A stretch of DNA of 64,000 bases from Pseudomonas saudimassiliensis (GTDB taxonomy: Bacteria; Pseudomonadota; Gammaproteobacteria; Pseudomonadales; Pseudomonadaceae): NCBI RefSeq assembly GCF_000939975.1, contig NZ_LK391969.1:1437412-1501411 (forward strand), read 5' to 3'. The position numbers and the translations under genes are program-made. The notes below the pieces were generated by a model that saw only the letters and a list, made by a program, of their open reading frames with translations, searched no databases and had not been told where the DNA came from. Positions 41,298 to 50,850 of this stretch are shown here, in pieces. Numbering within the stretch: the stretch's first letter is position 1; each line of letters starts with the position of its first letter.

Positions 41298-42737
41298 CTA
41301 TACGGTGTGCAGGTACCACATGTATTCCAGATCCGAGATGGTCTTCTCGAATTCCTCCAGTTCGCTTTCCTTGCACAGCACGAAGACGTCGAGGTACTCC
41401 TCGCCGATGTATTCCTTCATTACCTCGGAGCCTTCCAGCTGGCGCAGGGCATCGCGCAGGTTGGTCGGCAGCGAGGGTTCGTGCTGCTCGTAGGCATTGC
41501 CCTCGGTCATCGGTGGGGGCTCGATGCGATTGCTGATGCCGTAGTGGATAGCCGACAGCAGCGCCGCCATCAACAGGTAGGGGTTGGCATCCGCACCGCC
41601 AAGCCGGTGCTCGATGCGCATTGCCTCGGCTTCCCCGCCGGGCACCCGGACCGCTACGGTACGGTTGTCGATGCCCCAGGTCGGCGCGCAGGGCACGAAG
41701 AAGCTGGGGCTGAAGCGACGATAGGAGTTGACGTTCGGACAGAGGAACGCCATGTACTGCGGCAGCGTTTCCAGCAGCCCGCCGATCGCCCAGCGCAGGT
41801 GGTCGGGCAGGCTGCCATCGGCATTGGCCGCGAACAGGTTGCGCCCGTCGCGCTCCAGGCTGATATGCACGTGCATGCCGTTGCCCGCCTGGTCGTGGTA
41901 GGGCTTGGCCATGAAGGTGGTGTCCATCTCGTGGTCGTAGGCCACGCTCTTGATCACCCGTTTCAGCAGCACGCTGTAGTCGCAGGCCTTGACCGGGCAG
42001 TCGACGTGATGGAGGTTGACTTCGAACTGGCCAGGGGCCGATTCGGCGACGATGGCGTCAGCGGGGATGCCCTGCTCGTGGGCAGCTTCGATGACGTCCT
42101 CGAGAAATTCCGCGTATTCGTCCAGGTCGTCCATGGAATAGACCTGCACCGAATTGGGGCGCTTGCCGGAGATGGGCGAGCGCGGCGGCTGCGGTCGACC
42201 GGTAATATTTTCCTGGTCGATCAGGAAGAATTCCAGCTCAAAGGCCGAGACCGGCTTTACCCCCAGCGCGGTAAAGCGCTCCACCACCCGTTGCAGCACG
42301 TAGCGCGGGTCGGCAAAGAACGGGGTCTTGCGGTCGAGCTCGTACATGGTCATCAGCAGTTGCCCGGTCGGGCGCTTCTGCCAGGGTTCGATGCACAGGG
42401 TGCCGGGGATGGGCAGGCAGATACGGTCGGCATCGCCGATCTCGACCCCCAGGCCAGTTTCCTCGACGGTGGTGCCCTGGATGTTCAGCGCGAATACCGA
42501 CGCCGGCAGCGCGATACCGCGCTCGAAGGCCTTGACCAGCGCCGAGCGATCGATGCGCTTGCCGCGGACGATACCGTTCATATCGGCAATCAGCAGGTCA
42601 ATGAAGTGGACCTCCGGATAGGCCTCGAGAAAGGCCTCGGCTTCCTGCACCGGAGCAGGCGTCACCGCCACTGGCGTAAGGGCAACAACTTCAGCGGACT
42701 CAGTACCGACGCCCGTGACATCGGCTTGGAAGGACAT
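41298..42737 (-). CDS. spuI: Glutamine synthetase family protein, SpuI/PuuA type
   Basis: A 479-residue type I glutamine synthetase homologue that probably attaches glutamate to putrescine or another amine (gamma-glutamylpolyamine synthetase). The beta-grasp domain (EVHFIDLLIADMNGIVRGKRI) and catalytic domain (AFELEFFLID, GQFEVNLHH, NGMHVHISL, CPNVNSYRRF, IDNRTVAVRVPGG) are complete. The C-terminal end (ELEEFEKTISDLEYMWYLHTV) is nearly that of P. aeruginosa SpuI. AGGTGA precedes the ATG. Divergent from spuA. Confidence 0.92.
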   Translation of the reverse strand: MSFQADVTGVGTESAEVVALTPVAVTPAPVQEAEAFLEAYPEVHFIDLLIADMNGIVRGKRIDRSALVKAFERGIALPASVFALNIQGTTVEETGLGVEIGDADRICLPIPGTLCIEPWQKRPTGQLLMTMYELDRKTPFFADPRYVLQRVVERFTALGVKPVSAFELEFFLIDQENITGRPQPPRSPISGKRPNSVQVYSMDDLDEYAEFLEDVIEAAHEQGIPADAIVAESAPGQFEVNLHHVDCPVKACDYSVLLKRVIKSVAYDHEMDTTFMAKPYHDQAGNGMHVHISLERDGRNLFAANADGSLPDHLRWAIGGLLETLPQYMAFLCPNVNSYRRFSPSFFVPCAPTWGIDNRTVAVRVPGGEAEAMRIEHRLGGADANPYLLMAALLSAIHYGISNRIEPPPMTEGNAYEQHEPSLPTNLRDALRQLEGSEVMKEYIGEEYLDVFVLCKESELEEFEKTISDLEYMWYLHTV

Positions 42738-42997
42738 GATGGTCACCTGTTTATTGTAAAAAATATCAATCATGACGCTGTATGTTGAGAGTAAATCCGA
42801 AAGGTCACAGGGAGTCAATAGAGTCCCGACGCGCTCAAAAACAGGGCATGTCGCACCGTTTATGCCCTTGGCTCGGCCCTGTGGTCCGGACGTTTCCGGG
42901 GCTGCGGTGGGCCAGCAGCGGTATTTGCTGGTCGGCAATTTTTATTGCTATTGTATGAAAAATTGAACAACCACTAAGCAAGCCGCTACCCGCGCAG
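42738..42997. promoter_or_regulatory. Divergent spuI-spuA control region
   Basis: A 260-base AT-rich region between two divergent start codons. A sigma-70-like pair TTGCTG (42925-42930) and TATTGT (42949-42954), 18 bases apart, reads toward spuA. CCGGA-CGTT-TCCGG (about 42887-42900) is a short palindrome. No operator could be named. Confidence 0.4.
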
Positions 42998-43774
42998 ATG
43001 CATACCATGCCCGCTATCAAGCCGTTGATCGGCATTTCCTGCTGTACCACGCACTTCGGCCCGCATCCCTTCCATATGGCCGGTGAAAAATACATCCGCG
43101 GCGCTCTCCAGGCCGCCGACGGCCTGCCGCTGCTGATCCCCGCCCTGGGTGACGAATTGCCCCTCGAGCAGTTACTGAACACCTTCGATGGCCTGCTGTT
43201 CACCGGCTCACCATCCAATGTCGAGCCGCACCATTACGCCGGACCGGCCAGCGCCCCGGGCACCCACCACGACCCGGGGCGCGATGCGACCACCCTGCCG
43301 CTGATCCGGTTGGCGGTGGAACGCGGCGTCCCCGTGCTTGGTCTGTGCCGTGGCTTCCAGGAAATGAACGTGGTATTTGGCGGCAGCCTGCACCAGCGGC
43401 TGCATGAAGTGCCCGGGTTTATTGAACACCGGGAGGACACCACCCAGCCGGTGGACGTGCAATATGGCCCCGCCCACGATATCCGTATCGAGCCGGGAGG
43501 ACTGCTCGACCGCGTCGCTGGCTGCAGCACGGCGCGGGTCAACTCCCTGCATACCCAGGGCGTGGACCGTCTGGCGCCCGGGTTGCAGCCTGAAGCGACC
43601 GCGCCCGACGGCCTTATCGAGGCGTTTTCCGTGACCGGAGCGAGCAGCTTCGCCCTCGGCGTGCAATGGCACCCGGAGTGGAAGGTGCTGGAAAACCCGT
43701 TCTACCTGCGTATATTCAAGGCGTTTGGTGACGCCTGCCGGGCGCATGCCGCCCAGCCCAAGAGGACTGTATGA
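42998..43774 (+). CDS. spuA: Gamma-glutamyl-amine hydrolase SpuA (PuuD-like)
   Basis: A 258-residue class I glutamine amidotransferase-like hydrolase that releases GABA or similar products from gamma-glutamyl intermediates. Nucleophile Cys in VLGLCRGFQEMN; catalytic His-Glu in QWHPEWKV. The N-terminus IKPLIGISCCT...HPFHM is family-typical. A second ATG three codons later (43007) is equally possible. The stop overlaps the spuB ATG by four bases. Confidence 0.92.
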   Translation: MHTMPAIKPLIGISCCTTHFGPHPFHMAGEKYIRGALQAADGLPLLIPALGDELPLEQLLNTFDGLLFTGSPSNVEPHHYAGPASAPGTHHDPGRDATTLPLIRLAVERGVPVLGLCRGFQEMNVVFGGSLHQRLHEVPGFIEHREDTTQPVDVQYGPAHDIRIEPGGLLDRVAGCSTARVNSLHTQGVDRLAPGLQPEATAPDGLIEAFSVTGASSFALGVQWHPEWKVLENPFYLRIFKAFGDACRAHAAQPKRTV

Positions 43775-45117
43775 ACAAGATCGAAGCCTTTCTCAAGGAA
43801 CACAGAATCACCGAAGTCGAGTGCATGGTCAGCGACCTCACCGGCATCGCCCGGGGCAAGATTGCCCCCACGGCCAAATTCATGTCGGAAAAGGGCATGC
43901 GCCTCCCCGAAAGCATCCTGCTGCAGTCGGTAACCGGCGACTATGTAGAAGATGACATCTACTACGACCTGCTGGACCCGGCGGACATCGACATGATCTG
44001 CAAGCCGGATGATGACGGTATCTACCTGGTGCCCTGGGCGATCGAACCGACGGCGCAGATCATCCACGACTGCTATGACAAGCAGGGCCAACCGATCGAG
44101 ATGTCGCCGCGCAACATCCTGAAGAAGATCCTGCGGATGTACGCCGAGAAAGGCTGGAAGCCGTTGGTGGCGCCGGAGATGGAGTTCTACCTGACCAAGC
44201 GCAACGAAGACCCGGACCTGCCGCTGCAACCGCCGATCGGCCGCTCCGGACGGCAGGAGACCGGGCGCCAATCCTTCTCCATCGATGCGGCCAATGAATT
44301 CGACCCGCTGTTCGAGGATATGTACGACTGGTGCGAGGCTCAGGGGCTGGATCTGGATACCCTGATCCACGAGGAAGGCACCGCGCAGATGGAGATCAAC
44401 TTCCGCCATGGCGATCCGCTGCACCTGGCCGACCAGATCCTGGTATTCAAGCGCACCATGCGCGAAGCGGCGCTCAAGCATGATGTGACCGCAACCTTCA
44501 TGGCCAAGCCGATTACCAATGAGCCCGGCAGCGCCATGCACCTGCACCAGAGCATCGTCGACGCCGAGACCGGCGAGAACATCTTCGCCAACGAATCCGG
44601 CAACATGAGCGAGCTGTTCCTGCATTACATCGGCGGCATGCAGCGCTACATCCCCGAGGTGTTGCCGCTGTTCGCCCCGAACGTCAACTCGTTCCGCCGC
44701 TTCCTGCCGGATACCTCCGCGCCGGTGAACGTGGAATGGGGTGTGGAAAACCGCACCGCCGGGCTGCGGGTGCCGGACTCCACGCCGCAGAACATGCGTC
44801 TGGAAAACCGCCTGCCGGGCGCCGATGCCAACCCCTACATCGCCATCGCCGCCAGCCTGCTGTGCGGCTACCTGGGTATGGTCAACCGCATCGAGCCCAC
44901 CGCACCGGTACAGGGCCGCGCCTATGAGCGACGCAACCTGCGGCTACCCTTCTCCCTGGAGTCGGCCTTGGAGCGCATGGAGCAGTGCACCGATATCCAG
45001 GAGGTACTGGGGGAAAAATTCTGCCGCGGTTATATCGCAGTCAAACGGGTGGAAAACGAGAACTACAAGCGCGTCATCAGTTCCTGGGAACGGGAGTTTC
45101 TCTTGCTCAGCGTATGA
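43771..45117 (+). CDS. spuB: Gamma-glutamylpolyamine synthetase SpuB (glutamine synthetase family)
   Basis: A 448-residue glutamine synthetase homologue, second copy in the cluster after spuI. The ATP- and glutamate-site motifs are present: PEMEFYLTK, AQMEINFRHG, GSAMHLHQSIV, APNVNSFRRFLP, VENRTAGLRVP. It should start the gamma-glutamylation route of putrescine, cadaverine or diaminopropane. Translation starts inside the end of spuA with AGAGGA as ribosome site. Confidence 0.92.
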   Translation: MNKIEAFLKEHRITEVECMVSDLTGIARGKIAPTAKFMSEKGMRLPESILLQSVTGDYVEDDIYYDLLDPADIDMICKPDDDGIYLVPWAIEPTAQIIHDCYDKQGQPIEMSPRNILKKILRMYAEKGWKPLVAPEMEFYLTKRNEDPDLPLQPPIGRSGRQETGRQSFSIDAANEFDPLFEDMYDWCEAQGLDLDTLIHEEGTAQMEINFRHGDPLHLADQILVFKRTMREAALKHDVTATFMAKPITNEPGSAMHLHQSIVDAETGENIFANESGNMSELFLHYIGGMQRYIPEVLPLFAPNVNSFRRFLPDTSAPVNVEWGVENRTAGLRVPDSTPQNMRLENRLPGADANPYIAIAASLLCGYLGMVNRIEPTAPVQGRAYERRNLRLPFSLESALERMEQCTDIQEVLGEKFCRGYIAVKRVENENYKRVISSWEREFLLLSV

Positions 45118-45171
45118 CGACACGGCGGCGCGCCCACCGGTAATGCAGTGGTTTTTACAGGAGTACGGGTA

Positions 45172-46542
45172 ATGACGACAGCAGGCAAACTCACCACCGC
45201 CGAACTACGGGCACTGGATGCAGCCCACCATCTGCATCCCTTTACCGATCACCGGGACCTGGGCAACCGCGGCACGCGCATCATCGAGCGGGCGTCCGGA
45301 GTCTATCTCTGGGACAGCGAAGGCAACCGCCTGCTCGACGGCATGGCCGGCCTCTGGTGCGTCAACATCGGCTACGGCCGCACCGAGCTGGCCGACGCCG
45401 CGCACCGGCAGATGCTCGAACTGCCCTACTACAACAGCTTCTTCCAGTGCACCCACCCGCCGGCGGTGCAGCTGGCCAGCGCCATCGCCGAGCAGGCTCC
45501 GGCGCACATGAACCACGTGTTCTTCACCGGCTCCGGCTCGGAGGCCAACGACACCGTGGTGCGCATGGTGCGTCGCTACTGGGACCTGCAGGGCCAGCCG
45601 GAGAAGAAGACCATCATCGGCCGCATCAATGGTTACCACGGCTCCACCATCGCCGGCGCCAGTCTCGGCGGCATGGCCGCCATGCATGAGCAGGGGGATC
45701 TGCCGATTCCCGGCATTGTGCACATCGCCCAGCCCTACTGGTATGGCGAAGGCGGCGAGATGAATGAAAACGAGTTCGGCCTGTGGGCCGCCCGGCAACT
45801 GGAAGAGAAGATCCTGCAGCTGGGCACCGACCACGTCGCCGCCTTTATCGCCGAACCGATCCAGGGGGCTGGCGGGGTGATAGTGCCCCCCGCCACCTAC
45901 TGGCCGGAGATCCAGCGCATCGTCGACAAGTACGGCATCCTGCTGGTGGTCGACGAGGTGATCTGCGGTTTCGGCCGCACCGGCGAATGGTTCGGCAGCC
46001 AGTATTACAACCTGCAACCGGACCTGATGCCGATCGCCAAGGGCATGACCTCGGGCTACATCCCCATGGGCGGGGTCATCGTGGGCGACCGGGTGGCCTC
46101 TAGCCTGATCGCCGATGGTGGCGAATTCTTCCATGGTTACACCTACTCGGGGCATCCGGTTGCGGCGGCAGTCGGGCTGGAGAATCTGCGTATCCTGCGC
46201 GATGAACATATCGTCGACTATGCTCGTAACGAGGCAGCGCCCTACCTGCAGGACAAGATTGCCGCCCTCGCCGAGCATCCGCTGGTCGGCCAAGTGCGCG
46301 GCGTCGGCATGCTCGGGGCCTTCGAGCTGGTACGCGACAAGGCCACACGGGAGCGCTTCCCGGGTAAGGGCGCCGCCGGCGGCCTGTGCCGCGATCTGAG
46401 TATCAGCAACGGCCTGGTAATGCGCGCCGTGGGCGACACCATGATCATGTCGCCACCGCTGGTGATCCAGCCGGAGGAGATCGACGAGCTGTTCGACAAG
46501 GCCTGGCGCAGCCTGAATATGGCGGCAGAACAGCTGCGCTAG
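45172..46542 (+). CDS. spuC: Polyamine:pyruvate aminotransferase SpuC
   Basis: A 456-residue class III PLP aminotransferase that transfers the amino group of putrescine or spermidine-type amines to pyruvate. GSGSEANDT binds PLP phosphate, VVDEVICGFGRTG holds the cofactor Asp, and the Schiff-base Lys lies in PIAKGMTSGY. AGGAG precedes the ATG by eight bases. 54 bases after spuB, same transcript likely. Confidence 0.94.
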   Translation: MTTAGKLTTAELRALDAAHHLHPFTDHRDLGNRGTRIIERASGVYLWDSEGNRLLDGMAGLWCVNIGYGRTELADAAHRQMLELPYYNSFFQCTHPPAVQLASAIAEQAPAHMNHVFFTGSGSEANDTVVRMVRRYWDLQGQPEKKTIIGRINGYHGSTIAGASLGGMAAMHEQGDLPIPGIVHIAQPYWYGEGGEMNENEFGLWAARQLEEKILQLGTDHVAAFIAEPIQGAGGVIVPPATYWPEIQRIVDKYGILLVVDEVICGFGRTGEWFGSQYYNLQPDLMPIAKGMTSGYIPMGGVIVGDRVASSLIADGGEFFHGYTYSGHPVAAAVGLENLRILRDEHIVDYARNEAAPYLQDKIAALAEHPLVGQVRGVGMLGAFELVRDKATRERFPGKGAAGGLCRDLSISNGLVMRAVGDTMIMSPPLVIQPEEIDELFDKAWRSLNMAAEQLR

Positions 46543-46758
46543 AGCAGGATGGGGGCAAAAGCAGGCACAATGTCCCCCGGGGTCTATCCGCCCGAGTCGC
46601 GCTTGCTTACACTAGCCAGCGCCGACCCGGGAAGCAGCGACTTCCGGGGCGCGACAGTAGCCTGGAGGGTACTGAACAACCGATGACGGCCGGGGTTCCG
46701 GTCACCAGAAGCAGCAGGCCGACCCGGTCACCGGGCGACGCCGGCACAAGGAGAAGAC

Positions 46759-47856
46759 ATGAAACTTACAATGCGCAAGACATTGGTGGCCATGGCCGTT
46801 ACCGGGTTGTTCAGCAGCGCCGTGCAGGCCGCCGGCCAGCTGAAGATCTACAACTGGTCCGACTACATCGCCGAGGACACCATCGCCAATTTCGAGAAGG
46901 AAACCGGCATCAAGGTGACCTACGACGTCTACGACTCCAATGAGGTATTGGACGCCAAGCTGCTGACCGGCCGCTCCGGCTTCGACATCGTCGTGCCGTC
47001 CAACCACTTCCTGACCAAGCAGATCGAGGCCGGCGTGTACCAGAAGCTGGACCACAGCAAGCTGCCGAACATGAAGAACCTCAACCCCGACCTGATGGAT
47101 GACATGGAGAGCATCGACCCGGGCAGCCAGTACTCCATTCCCTACATGTGGGGTACCAACGGTATCGGCTACAACATCGACAAGGTCCGCGCCATCCTCG
47201 GTGACGACGCCCCGCTGGATACCTGGGAGCTGGTGTTCAATCCGGAGATTGCCGCCAAGCTGTCCAGTTGCGGTATTTCCATGCTCGACTCCGGCGACGA
47301 CATGCTGACCTCCACCCTGCAGTACCTGGGCCTGGACCCGAACAGCAACGACGCCGCCGACCTGAAGAAGGCCGAGGAAGCGTTGATGAGCGTGCGCGGT
47401 CATGTGACCTACTTCCACTCCTCGCGCTATATCTCCGACCTGGCCAATGGCGAGATCTGCGTCGCCGTCGGTTTCTCCGGTGACGTGTTCCAGGCCGCGG
47501 CCCGGGCCGAGGAAGCGGACAATGGCGTCAACATCGGCTACAGCATTCCCAAGGAAGGCACCCAGCTGTGGTTCGATATGATGGCCATTCCCAAGGGCGC
47601 GCCGAACGCCGAGAACGCGCATACCTTCATCAACTACATCCTGCGCCCGGAAGTGGTCGCGCCGATTACCGATTACGTGGCCTATGCCAACCCCAACCTG
47701 GCGGCCAACGAGTTTGTCGACCCCGAAGTGCTGGGCGACCCGGCGATCTACCCCACTGACGACGTAATGGCCAAATTGTTTGTGGCCAAACCACGCCCCA
47801 TGGCGTCGCAGCGGATCATTACCCGCGCCTGGAATCGTATCAAGTCCGGCCGTTGA
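46759..47856 (+). CDS. spuD: Polyamine ABC transporter substrate-binding protein SpuD (PotF-like)
   Basis: A 365-residue periplasmic binding protein with signal peptide (1-25, ending VQAAG). The polyamine-site residues are those of the PotF/SpuD group: IYNWSDYIAEDT, YDVYDSNEV, PYMWGTNGIGYN, FHSSRYISDLANG, CVAVGFSGDVFQAA. Some words resemble SpuD and others SpuE of P. aeruginosa, so putrescine versus spermidine preference cannot be read off. It is the only binding protein of the cluster. AAGGAGAAG is the ribosome site. The 216-base gap after spuC may hold its own promoter. Confidence 0.93.
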   Translation: MKLTMRKTLVAMAVTGLFSSAVQAAGQLKIYNWSDYIAEDTIANFEKETGIKVTYDVYDSNEVLDAKLLTGRSGFDIVVPSNHFLTKQIEAGVYQKLDHSKLPNMKNLNPDLMDDMESIDPGSQYSIPYMWGTNGIGYNIDKVRAILGDDAPLDTWELVFNPEIAAKLSSCGISMLDSGDDMLTSTLQYLGLDPNSNDAADLKKAEEALMSVRGHVTYFHSSRYISDLANGEICVAVGFSGDVFQAAARAEEADNGVNIGYSIPKEGTQLWFDMMAIPKGAPNAENAHTFINYILRPEVVAPITDYVAYANPNLAANEFVDPEVLGDPAIYPTDDVMAKLFVAKPRPMASQRIITRAWNRIKSGR

Positions 47857-47903
47857 ACCATTCCGGGGCTGCACCGGCAGCCCCAGACAGACAGGAGAGT
47901 TAT

Positions 47904-49040
47904 ATGGTGGGTGCCGCTGGGGCCATGAAACAGGCGATGGCCAAGGCCGAGCCGGTGGAGTTCGTCAAGATCGAGCGCATCAGCAAGCAGTTCGATGATG
48001 CGCTCGCCGTCGATGACGTGACACTGACCATCAACCGGGGCGAGATTTTCGCCCTGCTGGGTGGCTCCGGCTCGGGCAAGTCGACCCTGCTGCGGATCCT
48101 GGCCGGCTTCGAGAAACCCAGCGAAGGCCGGGTGCTGCTCGATGGCCAGAACATCACCGACCTGCCGCCGCACAAGCGGCCGATCAACATGATGTTCCAG
48201 TCCTACGCCCTGTTTCCACACATGACCGTGGAACAGAACATCGCCTTCGGCCTCAAGCAGGACAAGCTCAGCAAGGCCGAGATCAACGAGCGTGTGGCGG
48301 AAATGCTCAAGCTGGTACACATGGGCAAGTATGCCAAGCGCAAGCCCCACCAGCTCTCCGGCGGCCAGCGCCAGCGCGTGGCCCTGGCCCGCTCCCTGGC
48401 CAAGCGGCCGAAGCTACTGTTGCTCGACGAGCCCATGGGCGCTCTGGACAAGAAGCTGCGCTCGCAGATGCAGCTGGAGCTGGTGGAGATCATCGAGCGG
48501 GTCGGCGTGACCTGCATCATGGTCACCCACGACCAGGAAGAGGCCATGACCATGGCCCAGCGCATTGCCATCATGGACCAGGGCTGGATCGTCCAGGTCG
48601 GCACGCCGGTGGATATCTACGAGAGTCCGGTAAGTCGGCATGTGGCCGAGTTCGTCGGCAGCGTGAACATCTTCGAGGGCGAGATCGTTGCCGACATGGA
48701 AGACCACGCCATGATCCACTGCCCGCAGCTGGACCGGCACATCTACGTCGGCCATGGCGTCAGCACTCGCGCCCAGGACAAGAGCGCCATCTACGCCCTG
48801 CGCCCGGAAAAGGTCTTCGTCACTACCGAACAACCGGAACAGCAATACAACTGGGCCCATGGCGAAGTGCATGACATCGCCTATCTAGGGGGCCACTCGG
48901 TTTACTACATCAAGCTCGACAGCGGCAAGATGGTGCAGGCGTTCTTCGCCAACTCCGAACGCCGCCTGCCCCGCCCCACCTGGGAAGACAAGGTCTACGT
49001 GAGCTGGGATGACGACGGCGGCGTGGTGCTGCCGTCATGA
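47904..49040 (+). CDS. spuF: Polyamine ABC transporter ATP-binding protein SpuF (PotG-like)
   Basis: A 378-residue ABC ATPase. Walker A GGSGSGKST, signature LSGGQRQRVALARS, Walker B LLLDEPMGALD, switch His in VTHDQEEAM, and a C-terminal TOBE domain (about 290-375) that contacts the permease. Powers uptake by SpuG-SpuH. The ATG at 47904 follows ACAGGAGAG. Its stop overlaps the spuG start. Confidence 0.95.
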   Translation: MVGAAGAMKQAMAKAEPVEFVKIERISKQFDDALAVDDVTLTINRGEIFALLGGSGSGKSTLLRILAGFEKPSEGRVLLDGQNITDLPPHKRPINMMFQSYALFPHMTVEQNIAFGLKQDKLSKAEINERVAEMLKLVHMGKYAKRKPHQLSGGQRQRVALARSLAKRPKLLLLDEPMGALDKKLRSQMQLELVEIIERVGVTCIMVTHDQEEAMTMAQRIAIMDQGWIVQVGTPVDIYESPVSRHVAEFVGSVNIFEGEIVADMEDHAMIHCPQLDRHIYVGHGVSTRAQDKSAIYALRPEKVFVTTEQPEQQYNWAHGEVHDIAYLGGHSVYYIKLDSGKMVQAFFANSERRLPRPTWEDKVYVSWDDDGGVVLPS

Positions 49041-49936
49041 TGAAGCGTTTGCGGCGGCCCAGCGGCAAGACGCTGGTCATCAGCATTCCCTATCTGTGGA
49101 TGTTCCTGTTCTTCCTGCTGCCCTTCATCATCGTGCTGAAGATCAGCTTCTCCCAGGCGGCCATTGCCATTCCGCCCTACGAGGCGATCTTCCAGTACGC
49201 CAACCAGGCGCTGACGATTGTCCTGAACATGGGCAACTACATCTTCCTGACCCAGGACAGCCTGTATTTCGCGGCTTACCTCGGCTCGCTGAAGATTGCC
49301 CTGGTGGCCACGCTGATCTGCCTGGCCCTCGGTTACCCCATGGCCTATGCCATCGCCCGGGCGCCGCGGGAACGGCAGATGATCTACCTGCTGCTGATCA
49401 TGATGCCCACCTGGACGGCGCTGCTGATCCGCGTCTACGCCTGGATGGGCATCCTCAGCAGTAACGGCCTGCTCAATTCGGTACTGCTGAGCCTCGGCCT
49501 GATCGACGTGCCGCTGCAGATCCTCAATACCGACATCGCGGTATACATCGGCGTGGTCTATGCCTACCTGCCCTTCATGGTGCTGCCGCTGTATGCCAAC
49601 CTGGTCAAGCATGACGACACCCTGATCGAAGCGGCCACCGACCTCGGCGCCGGGCGCATCCAGGCCTTCTGGAAGGTGACGGTCCCGCTGTCACGGGCCG
49701 GCATCATTGCCGGCTCCATGCTGGTATTCATTCCGGTGGTGGGCGAATTCGTCATCCCCGAGCTGCTCGGCGGCCCGGAAACCCTGATGATCGGCAAGGT
49801 GCTCTGGCAGGAATTCTTCAATAACCGCGACTGGCCGGTAGCCTCGGCGCTGGCGATCGTGATGCTGGCGATCCTGCTGATTCCCATCACCCTGTTCCAC
49901 TACAACCAGGCCCGGGAAATGGAGAAGAGCAGATGA
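49037..49936 (+). CDS. spuG: Polyamine ABC transporter permease SpuG (PotH-like)
   Basis: A 299-residue inner-membrane permease with six predicted helices and the EAA coupling loop ATDLGAGRIQAFWKVTVPLS. Overlaps spuF at its start and spuH at its end by four bases each, ensuring balanced synthesis with SpuH. Confidence 0.94.
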   Translation: MMKRLRRPSGKTLVISIPYLWMFLFFLLPFIIVLKISFSQAAIAIPPYEAIFQYANQALTIVLNMGNYIFLTQDSLYFAAYLGSLKIALVATLICLALGYPMAYAIARAPRERQMIYLLLIMMPTWTALLIRVYAWMGILSSNGLLNSVLLSLGLIDVPLQILNTDIAVYIGVVYAYLPFMVLPLYANLVKHDDTLIEAATDLGAGRIQAFWKVTVPLSRAGIIAGSMLVFIPVVGEFVIPELLGGPETLMIGKVLWQEFFNNRDWPVASALAIVMLAILLIPITLFHYNQAREMEKSR

Positions 49937-50787
49937 GGCGTCCCGACTTTTCCAGCGTGATACTGTGGCTGGGCCTGCTGTTCATCTACCTGCCGATGGT
50001 CATCCTGGTGATCTACTCGTTCAACGCCTCGCGCCTGGTGACGGTGTGGGGCGGCTGGTCGATCCACTGGTATGTGGGCTTGCTGGACAACTCCCAGCTG
50101 ATGGGCGCGGTCAAGCGCAGCCTGCAGATCGCCTTCTACACGGCCACGGCCGCGGTGGCCCTGGGCACCCTGGCGGCCTTCGCCATGAGCCGGTTTGACC
50201 GCTTCCGTGGGCGCACCCTGTTCTCTGGTATGGTCACCGCCCCGCTGGTGATGCCCGAGGTGATCACCGGTCTGTCGTTGCTGCTGCTGTTCGTGGCGCT
50301 GGCACAGGTACTGGAGTCGCTGTTCGGGGTGTTCTTCGACCGCGGCATGCTGACCATCTGGATCGCCCACACCACCTTCGCGGTGGCCTATGTCGCCATC
50401 GTCGTCAGCAGCCGCCTCGGTGAGCTGGACCAGTCGATGGAGGAAGCGGCCCTGGACCTGGGTGCGCCACCCTGGAAAACCTTCCTGCAGATCACCGTAC
50501 CGATGATCGCACCCTCGATTCTCGCCGGCTGGCTGCTCGCCTTCACCCTGTCGCTGGATGACCTGGTACTGGCCAGCTTCGTCTCCGGCCCAGGCTCCAC
50601 CACCCTGCCGATGGAGATCTTTTCTGCCGTGCGCCTGGGGGTCAAACCGGAGATCAACGCTATCGCCAGTGTCATCCTGCTGGCCATCTCGTTGCTGACC
50701 CTGCTGATCTGGTTCGTCGCCCGCCGGGCGGACAAGCGCAGCCGCATGCTCCCACCGGATGAGGAACCGACCGGCCAGGCGGGATAG
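49933..50787 (+). CDS. spuH: Polyamine ABC transporter permease SpuI/PotI-like SpuH
   Basis: A 284-residue second permease subunit with six predicted helices and the EAA loop EEAALDLGAPPWKTFLQITVP. It pairs with SpuG to form the channel. Last gene of the transport set. A CCCGAG-CCCCG-CTCGGG hairpin lies about 10 bases after the stop but has no U-tract. Confidence 0.94.
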   Translation: MRRPDFSSVILWLGLLFIYLPMVILVIYSFNASRLVTVWGGWSIHWYVGLLDNSQLMGAVKRSLQIAFYTATAAVALGTLAAFAMSRFDRFRGRTLFSGMVTAPLVMPEVITGLSLLLLFVALAQVLESLFGVFFDRGMLTIWIAHTTFAVAYVAIVVSSRLGELDQSMEEAALDLGAPPWKTFLQITVPMIAPSILAGWLLAFTLSLDDLVLASFVSGPGSTTLPMEIFSAVRLGVKPEINAIASVILLAISLLTLLIWFVARRADKRSRMLPPDEEPTGQAG

Positions 50788-50838
50788 CCCCTGGCCCGAG
50801 CCCCGCTCGGGAACCCTGTACGTAACGCTGAAAATGGT

Positions 50839-50844
50839 TAGAAT
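50839..50844 (+). promoter_or_regulatory. -10 element directly before the TetR gene
   Basis: TAGAAT lies six bases before the ATG at 50851, placing the expected transcription start on or next to the start codon. No ribosome site is present in between. Confidence 0.4.
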
Positions 50845-50850
50845 GCGGCC

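Noticed and set aside
42931-42950. Sigma-54-like GG/GC element upstream of spuA (CGGCAATTTTTATTGCT)
   Set aside because: Spacing between GG and GC is one base longer than the strict sigma-54 arrangement, so I do not call it.
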